The notes beneath the pieces are model-generated. The model did no database searches. It was not told the DNA's origin and saw only the letters and a list, made by a program, of their open reading frames with translations. 64,000 bases of DNA from Coix lacryma-jobi var. lacryma-jobi. Its lineage: Eukaryota; Streptophyta; Magnoliopsida; Poales; Poaceae. Below, one piece after another: positions 58,295 through 64,000 of this stretch. The first letter of the stretch is position 1. Each line of letters opens with the position of its first letter. Position numbers and translations under genes: made by a program. The stretch covers positions 41,722,444-41,786,443 of the forward strand of contig CM019823.1 in assembly GCA_009763385.1 (NCBI GenBank), given 5' to 3'.

Positions 58295-58735
58295 CAAACT
58301 TCACCTCCACCTAAGAAAAGGGGAGGCGCTAAGTCCAAAAAAGTTGAGCACCCTCGCAAAAAACGCCTGGGGCTCGCAAAGCAAACTTCACCTCCACCTA
58401 AGAAAAGGGGAGGCGCGAAGTCCAAAAAAGTCGAGCACCCTCACAAAAAACGCCAGGGGCTCGCAAAGCAAACTTCACCCCCACCTAAGACTAGGGAAGG
58501 CGCGAAGTCCAAAAAAGTCGAGCACCCTCGCAAAAAAACGCCAGGGGCTCGCAAAACAAACTTCACCTCCACCTAAGAAAAGGGGAGGCGCGAAGTCCAA
58601 AAAAGTCGAGCACCCTCACACAAAATGCCAGGGGCTCGCAAAGCAAGCTTCACCTCAACCTAAGACAAGAGGAATCACGAAGTATAAAAAATCGAACAAC
58701 CTCGCAAAACAGAAAGCGATAAGCGAGCCTCGCTA
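58295..58735. repeat. 87-bp tandem array with an open basic reading frame
   Basis: Five units begin at 58295, 58382, 58469, 58557 and 58644. In one frame, each unit encodes 29 residues rich in Lys and Pro (KQTSPPPKKRGGAKSKKVEH type). The frame is open over three units, then shifts at a one-base insertion in the fourth. It lies after pol in the 3' region. Confidence 0.9.
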
Positions 58736-59640
58736 AAAGAAAAGGGGGTGCCGCTGCTTTTCCTAATCAGCTTAAAAAAGCGATAAGTGAGCCTCGCTAA
58801 AAGAAAAGGGGGCGCCGCTATTTTTCCTAATCAGCTTACAAAAGCAATAAGCGAGCCTCGCTAAAAGAAAAGGGGGCGTCGTTGTTTTTTCCTAAACAGC
58901 TTACAAAAGCGTTAAGCGAGCCTCGCTAAAAGAAAAGGGGGCGCCGCTGCTTTTCCTAATCAGCTTAAAAAGCGATAAGCGAGCCTCGCTAAAAGAAAAG
59001 GAGGCGCCGTTGTTTTTCCTAATCAGCTTACAAAAGCGATAAGCGATCCTCGCTGAAAGAAAAGGGGGCGTCGCTACTTTTACTAATCAGCTTGCAAAAG
59101 CGATAAGCGAGCCTCGCTAAAAGAAAAGGGGGCGCCGCTGTTTTTCCTAATCAGCTTACAAAAGCGATAAGCGAGCCTCGCTAAAAGAAAAGGGGGCGCC
59201 GCTACTTTTCCTAATCAGCTTACAAAAGCGATAAGCGAGCCTCGCTAAAAGAAAAGGGTATAAGCGAGCCTCGCTAGAAGAAAAGGGGGCGTCGCTGTTT
59301 TACCTAATCAGCTTACAAAAGCGTTAAGCGAGCCTCGCTAAAAGAAAAGGAGGCGCCGCTGCTTTTCCTAATCAGCTTAAAAAAGCGATAAGCGAGCCTC
59401 GCTAGAAGAAAAGGGGGCGTCGCTGTTTTTCCTAATCAGCTTACAAAAGCGTAAAGCGAGCCTCGCTAAAAGAAAAGGGGGCGCCGCTGCTTTTCCTAAT
59501 CAGCTTAAAAAAGCGAGAAGCGAGCCTTGCTAAAAGAAAAGAGAGCGCCGATGTTTTTCCTAATCACCTTACAAAAGCGATAAGCAAGCCTCGCTAAAAA
59601 GAAAAGGGGGCGTCACTGTTTTAGTAAACACCTCTCTTAA
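58716..59640. repeat. 64-bp tandem array with a GCGAGCCTCGC palindrome
   Basis: About 14 units of 63-65 bp, each with GCGAGCCTCGCTAAAAG, a purine run and a TTTTCCTAATCAGCTTA end. One unit near 59255 is shortened. It separates the sense genes from the antisense gene. Confidence 0.95.
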
Positions 59641-59784
59641 ACGAAAAGCGAGCCTCGAGGGTCAAATATCTTCTTACTCAAACTGCAAAAAATTGAATAG
59701 GATCTGCACGAAACAACCTTACAAATTGTTTACTTCTGTACAAAGCAACTACAATATGACACACAATCAATATAAAGCAAAAAA

Positions 59785-62700
59785 TTACAAGGAACCATCT
59801 CCATCCTCAATCAACATTAAATCATCCAAACCCTCGCTACACTCCTCAAAACCTATTTCCACCGGAACTATGGGTCCCCACAACAAAGGAGTCGTAGGAA
59901 CAATTGGCAGTTCCCCAGGCAAAACCCTCGCCCTATACATATATCTCCGATTTGTATCACTAACCTCCGAAGGCTCCTCTTTCGGAACCACAAGTGAACC
60001 GTCCTGACCTAGATCAAGGTCGCTTCGCCCAAACAAGTAGTCTAGGGTCATTTTTTCATCGATGTCATCTTCAACAACTGGCAACGAAGAAGAAGAAGAA
60101 GAACCAAACAAAAAACACACAGCTTGTCGATCCGTATAGTCCGCGTTACGCCAAAATTGGCTTGATCGACTATTCTTCAAATCGTATCTTCGCACTCTAG
60201 ACCACCAAAAACGTTCGAAAGACAGCGAAGGATGCCTGAGCCTCGCCCGAGCCCACGATTTACTAGTAATAAAAACATCCTGGTAATTCAACGTGAGAGG
60301 CGTCACGTCATACACCTCAAGCATGGTTCCATCAGGAACCTGCATTATCAAATAACCAAAACAAAATAACAGTATTCTACATCAGCAACTTCCCCTCGCA
60401 AAAAGTTACAAAATGACTTTCTTTTACAATCGTCCCCATCAGCTCACACCTGCTCGGGATCCTCACTTTCCTCCGCTGCAGCCTCGCCGGTAGCAGCAGC
60501 CTTGTCAGTAGCAGCAGCCCCCGCCTTCGCCTGGTCAGCAGCAGTAGCTTCGACTTCAGCTGTTTCCTCAACGATAGACACCATTGTGGCAGGGGTTTCC
60601 TCGGCCGAGGGAACCTCTTCAGCCGAAGGAACGTCCTTGGAGCCGTGCGCAGGTGCGTTTTTGGAACAACCAGCAACATCATCAATCGCTGACGGCGAAG
60701 GCATCGCATCCCTCCGAGCCTACAAAGAAAAAACGGGGAGGGCGACACAGAGATGAATACCAACTTTTCCCACTTAAATAAACTAAAAAACCAACTTTAC
60801 ACCAACACCACAAACCTGACATGTAGCTTCGGCAGCCTCCTCGAAAGCCAGGACCCTACCTCTGCCAGCTATCCAAAACCTTCGGAGCAAACGCATGGCG
60901 CAGTTGCGAACCTCCGCATCGTTAATCTTCATAGCCCGCACTTCATCAACTGTTGGAAATACATGGCTCGGCCTCTTCACCTTACGAAGATGACCACAAT
61001 CAGCTTGGTGAAGAGTACCCGCCATGGCCAAAGCTCTGGCATAGCCTCCGAAGTCAGCTGCATTACCAACCAATGAGCTGAAAACGTCAAGCTCATTAGT
61101 CAACCAACCTTCGAAAGCCTCGGCGTTATCAGCAGATACTGGCTCTCCAGCAGAGTTGTCGGCCTCAGTCAAACAGACGTCAACCTTTTCTTTAATCTCC
61201 AACATGCTCCTTCGCCATGCCTCCGACTGGAAAGCTAGCTCCGAGGACAACTCATCTATACGATTCCTTGCAGTGACCAAGTCTTTGTACTTATCACAAC
61301 AAGATGCCAACAGTTCAGCATTACGGTTTGCGACACCCTGTGTTTCCTCACGGGTTTTCTTAACTTTCTCAAGAGCTCCTTTAAGCTCGATATCTTTGTT
61401 CTCCAAACTGCGCCGAAGGTCCTTGTTTTCTTTCTCAACCTCGGACAACCGTCTCCTTAAAAAATCATCGTTTATACCTGCCCTTCGGCGCGTAGAGCGA
61501 CTGAGGAGCATCAACTCAGCCAACTTAACGTCAATATCATCATGAAGCTCATCTAAGGGCTAGTTGACTAGTCGAAGCTCGGCTTCCGGCACACAAACCC
61601 GACCAAACACTCGTCCAAGAAAACGCCTTTCCTCCGGAGCGCATTGCAAATGACACTCTCGAAGGTCCGGACTCGTGAAAAACTCCGTAGCTGGATCCGA
61701 AACTCCAACCTTCTTGGCAAAGTAAGGAAGGCTGGACTGGCTAGCTTCGCCATATGGCCTCTTACCAGGGTTTCTTTCCGATTCAAGCTCACCCTTCACC
61801 TCAAAACCGTCGAGCCAAAATATGTGACCCCGCGAATTCGGGAATTAACCCTCGCTCGGGGCTCTCAGGCTCGAGGTACCGCATGATATCGTCAATGCTT
61901 AGGGCAGCTTCAGCGTCAGCGCTCGACGTGACAATCGCTTTCCCACGGTCATCGCCGATGGACACTTCTTCGTCCGAGTCACCCTCATTGTCGGAGGTCT
62001 CACTATCATCATTAGACGAATCATCTTCAGAATCGGACCCCTTCTCGACTTCTTTCTCTTCCTTGTCATCGTCATCGGAGGCCCCCTCGTCGTCCGAAAT
62101 CTGGATTAATGCTCCAATCCCGTCGACGCGCGGTTTTTGACCACCGACCCTAGCGGCACCTCGGCCACCTGTCACCGATTTGACGGCCGAAGAAGAAGAA
62201 GTACCGGCAGCGCCCGACGCCATAGCAACCTTCGTCGCCAGTAACTTGGTTCGGCCGCCAGCACTGCCACGGCCACGACCACGACCCCTCTTCGGCCGTG
62301 AAACAACCCCTTTTTCTTCTGCAAACGTGTGTTTCCTCTTTTTCGGCGCATCCTCACTCAAAGGTGCGGGCCAATCAGGATACGAAATCCAAAGAATATC
62401 AAACAATCTGTTAACCCGACCTCCGCTGCCCACCGAGCTGTGGATAGCCTTAACCTCTAGCATAGAAAGCTTACCGACGAGGTCTTCCGCCCTCTACTGA
62501 ACCCTCTTATAAATCGCTTCGATGCCATCTTCCCGTTGAGGGAACTTCCTAAGGACAGCCTCCCAAACCTTGTTCAACTCCATCTTCGGCTTCTTCAAAC
62601 CCCTACCCTCGTACTTGGGGTCATCCTCAACCGCAAACCAGACTTGTTTCCGGCTAAGAGGCAACGCTTTAGCACAACAATACTCCTCGACCAGGTCGCG

Positions 62701-63378
62701 GGCACACTAAGAGCGCGCAACCACCCTCAGACAGTCAACCGAAGCATGCGCCTCGGCATTCATCTTAGCCTCCGCACTCACATCTCCAAGAGGTGAAAGT
62801 TCGCCTCAAAGATCGGCCACGCCGCCAAGCTTGTAGTAGAACCAAAACTCCTGCCACCCACTGGTCCACTTGTTCTTCTGAGCTTGCACTGGCAATTCGG
62901 ATCCAGCGCGATGGCAAAATATATACACTGCAAACTGGCCAAGGCTGGTTTTACCTTCGCCATCCACAATCTTGCGAGGCTGCATATGCACTCGATGTGT
63001 ACGAACAAACCCCTCGACGTGAGGGGCAATGCCCTGGGAGTGGCATGCCCAGACATATACTGAAAGCTTCGTAAAGCATGATGGCGTCAGCTGGTGAAAC
63101 CTCAAATTGAACCTTTGCAAAACAGAGGTCACAAAAGAAGCAACCGGAAAACGCAGACCAGCAACAAAGAACTCCTCGAACACTACAATCTCATCAACAC
63201 CTGGCTTCGGAACAGCCTCCCCAGAACTGGTCCTCGCTTTTCCATCCTCAATCCAACCTCGCTTGACATAAGACGCTAGATCCGAACTACAGACTCGGCT
63301 AAGCCCAAACTCGAAGGTTATCCCTTCATCCAAGGCAGTCGGAGACACAGCGTGAGCAGTCTGTTTCAACCTAGCCAT
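59785..63378 (-). pseudogene. Antisense spliced gene of the Tat-type element, Transposase_28-like N-terminus
   Basis: On the minus strand a gene starts at the ATG at 63378. My model has exon 1 63378-60816, exon 2 60719-60450 and exon 3 60339-59785. The introns begin GT and end AG and the second junction is phase 0. The first 190 residues read like the putative gypsy-type transposon domain (FEEFFVAGLRFPVASFVTSVL, LTPSCFTKLSVYVWA, WQEFWFYYKL). The middle is basic then acidic (RPKRGRGRGRGS, DDDDKEEKEVE), suggesting nuclear or nucleic-acid contact. A coiled coil follows (EKENKDLRRSLENKDIE). Exon 1 carries stops at 62806-62808, 62707-62709, 62494-62496 and 61560-61562 and one shift near 61806. The role in the element is unknown. 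Confidence 0.75.
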
Positions 63379-63755
63379 CTCTCTAGGTGACTCTAACTTC
63401 AAACAACGAGCGCCTAGCTCACACCTCGCAAACAAACTAAAACAAACCCTCGCTAAAAGCGAACCGCAGCAACAGGTTGGCTATTGCAAAAGGATGGCAC
63501 AAGTTCAAAGTGGCCACCAACCCCACGTATTTATAGGGGTGCGGAGACGAGCCACACCACCCGGCAAAATCGGCACGACAACCGAAATCCACGGCGCAAA
63601 AAATGAGACGGACCTCAACAGTGCAAACAGAAATACAACGGCCCGACCCAAAGCAGCCGCGGGCGTCGCTGCCAAGGGTTTCGTTATGTTTCCCATCAAA
63701 GAGCGCTACTTGGGCCCAAATACTGTTCTTTAGATCCAAGGCAACGAAGGGCTAC
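63379..63755. other. Region between the antisense gene and the 3' LTR
   Basis: On the minus strand this would be the promoter and leader of the antisense gene. CGTATTTATAGGGG at about 63524-63537 reads CCCCTATAAATACG on the minus strand, a good TATA box about 150 bp upstream of the ATG at 63378. The bases just before the LTR (GGCAACGAAGGGCTAC) are a weak polypurine tract. Confidence 0.6.
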
Positions 63756-64000
63756 TGTTGGGGGAAGGGACCCTCGGCAGTGGCGCCACGCAGGCTGGCT
63801 CGAAGAACGACCTTCGCGCGACCCGCGCCCCCCCACGAACTCTCTTCTCTCCGTCTCCGTTTGTTGGACCCTTCTGATCGGTTTCCTAACCTTCGGCCCT
63901 TCGGATCGTTTTCTAACCTTCGGATACAAGCTCGACCCTCGGGGTTCGTTATGTGTTTTGCAGGTAGAGGCGCGCTGAGAACTCAGAAAGTGACCCTCGA
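63756..64000 (+). repeat. Tat-type element 3' LTR, first 245 bp
   Basis: Matches 48832 onward with few differences, for example an indel in the GACCC...CCCCACGAAC stretch. The rest lies beyond the window. Confidence 0.93.

Larger units (their letters stand above)
48832..64000 (+). mobile_element. Tat-type Gypsy retrotransposon, decayed, right LTR cut by the window edge
   Basis: The left LTR (48832-49535) and the start of the right LTR (63756-64000) share TGTTGGGGGAAGGGACCC and almost all following bases. The order is gag, protease, RT remnant, RNase H, integrase, tandem arrays, then an antisense gene, the layout of grass Tat elements. The visible length is 15.2 kb, including a 3.6-kb solo LTR insertion. 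The RT core is deleted and the other domains carry stops and frameshifts, so it is non-autonomous. The target duplication cannot be checked. Confidence 0.92.

Noticed and set aside
58244..58736. Tandem array considered as a CRISPR array
   Set aside because: The units are contiguous 87-bp near-copies without unique spacers, in a plant retrotransposon.

Overview
The window is plant nuclear DNA, almost certainly intergenic heterochromatin of a grass. The evidence is Stowaway ends (CTCCCTCCGTCC), SIRE/Maximus-type Copia, Athila-, Tat- and Tekay-type Gypsy elements, and a CACTA element with a Ulp1-like second gene. A panicoid grass (sorghum, sugarcane or maize group) is the best guess, but the species cannot be fixed from the sequence. 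I found no intact cellular protein gene, no tRNA or rRNA gene and no CRISPR array. The only cellular-gene trace is a broken first-exon fragment of a putative pectin-type methyltransferase (13010-13393).

Layout. 1-4465: the 3' end of a Copia element (Copia-1) on the + strand, with a glutamine-rich ORF end, a solo LTR (LTR-A, 1076-2641) in its 3' region and its 3' LTR (2904-4465). 4466-11986: a CACTA element cut on its left by Copia-1. It holds a broken TNP2 gene, a multi-exon TNPA/Ulp1-like gene and a subterminal repeat array ending in CAGTG. 11987-15239: low-information DNA with Stowaway MITEs and the methyltransferase fragment. 15240-39304: a nested stack. A LINE 3' end is split by solo LTR-B (TSD gctgc). 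LTR-B is split by a 21.4-kb antisense Copia (Copia-2, TSD cgaat). Copia-2 is split by a 9.6-kb Athila-like element lacking RT and integrase (TSD aagag). That element is split by a 719-bp hAT-type element (TSD cccaggat). 39305-48831: intergenic DNA with several Stowaway elements, a retroposed sequence with a 10-bp target duplication, a hAT-like element and solo LTR-C. 48832-64000: a Tat-type Gypsy element running off the right edge, with decayed gag-pol, a 3.6-kb Tekay-like solo LTR (LTR-D) inside its RNase H, two tandem arrays, and a spliced antisense gene with a Transposase_28-like N-terminus.

How the parts work together. The coding sequences are mobile-element replication genes: Gag, protease, RT/RNase H, integrase, CACTA transposases and element-specific accessory ORFs. 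Nearly all are inactivated, mostly by single stops that look like C-to-T changes at CAG, CGA or CAA codons, and by indels in homopolymer runs. The Athila-like element is the best preserved. Its LTRs look nearly identical by eye, its Gag-protease frame is broken only by the hAT insertion, and its second ORF is open and preceded by a promoter-like segment resembling its LTR.
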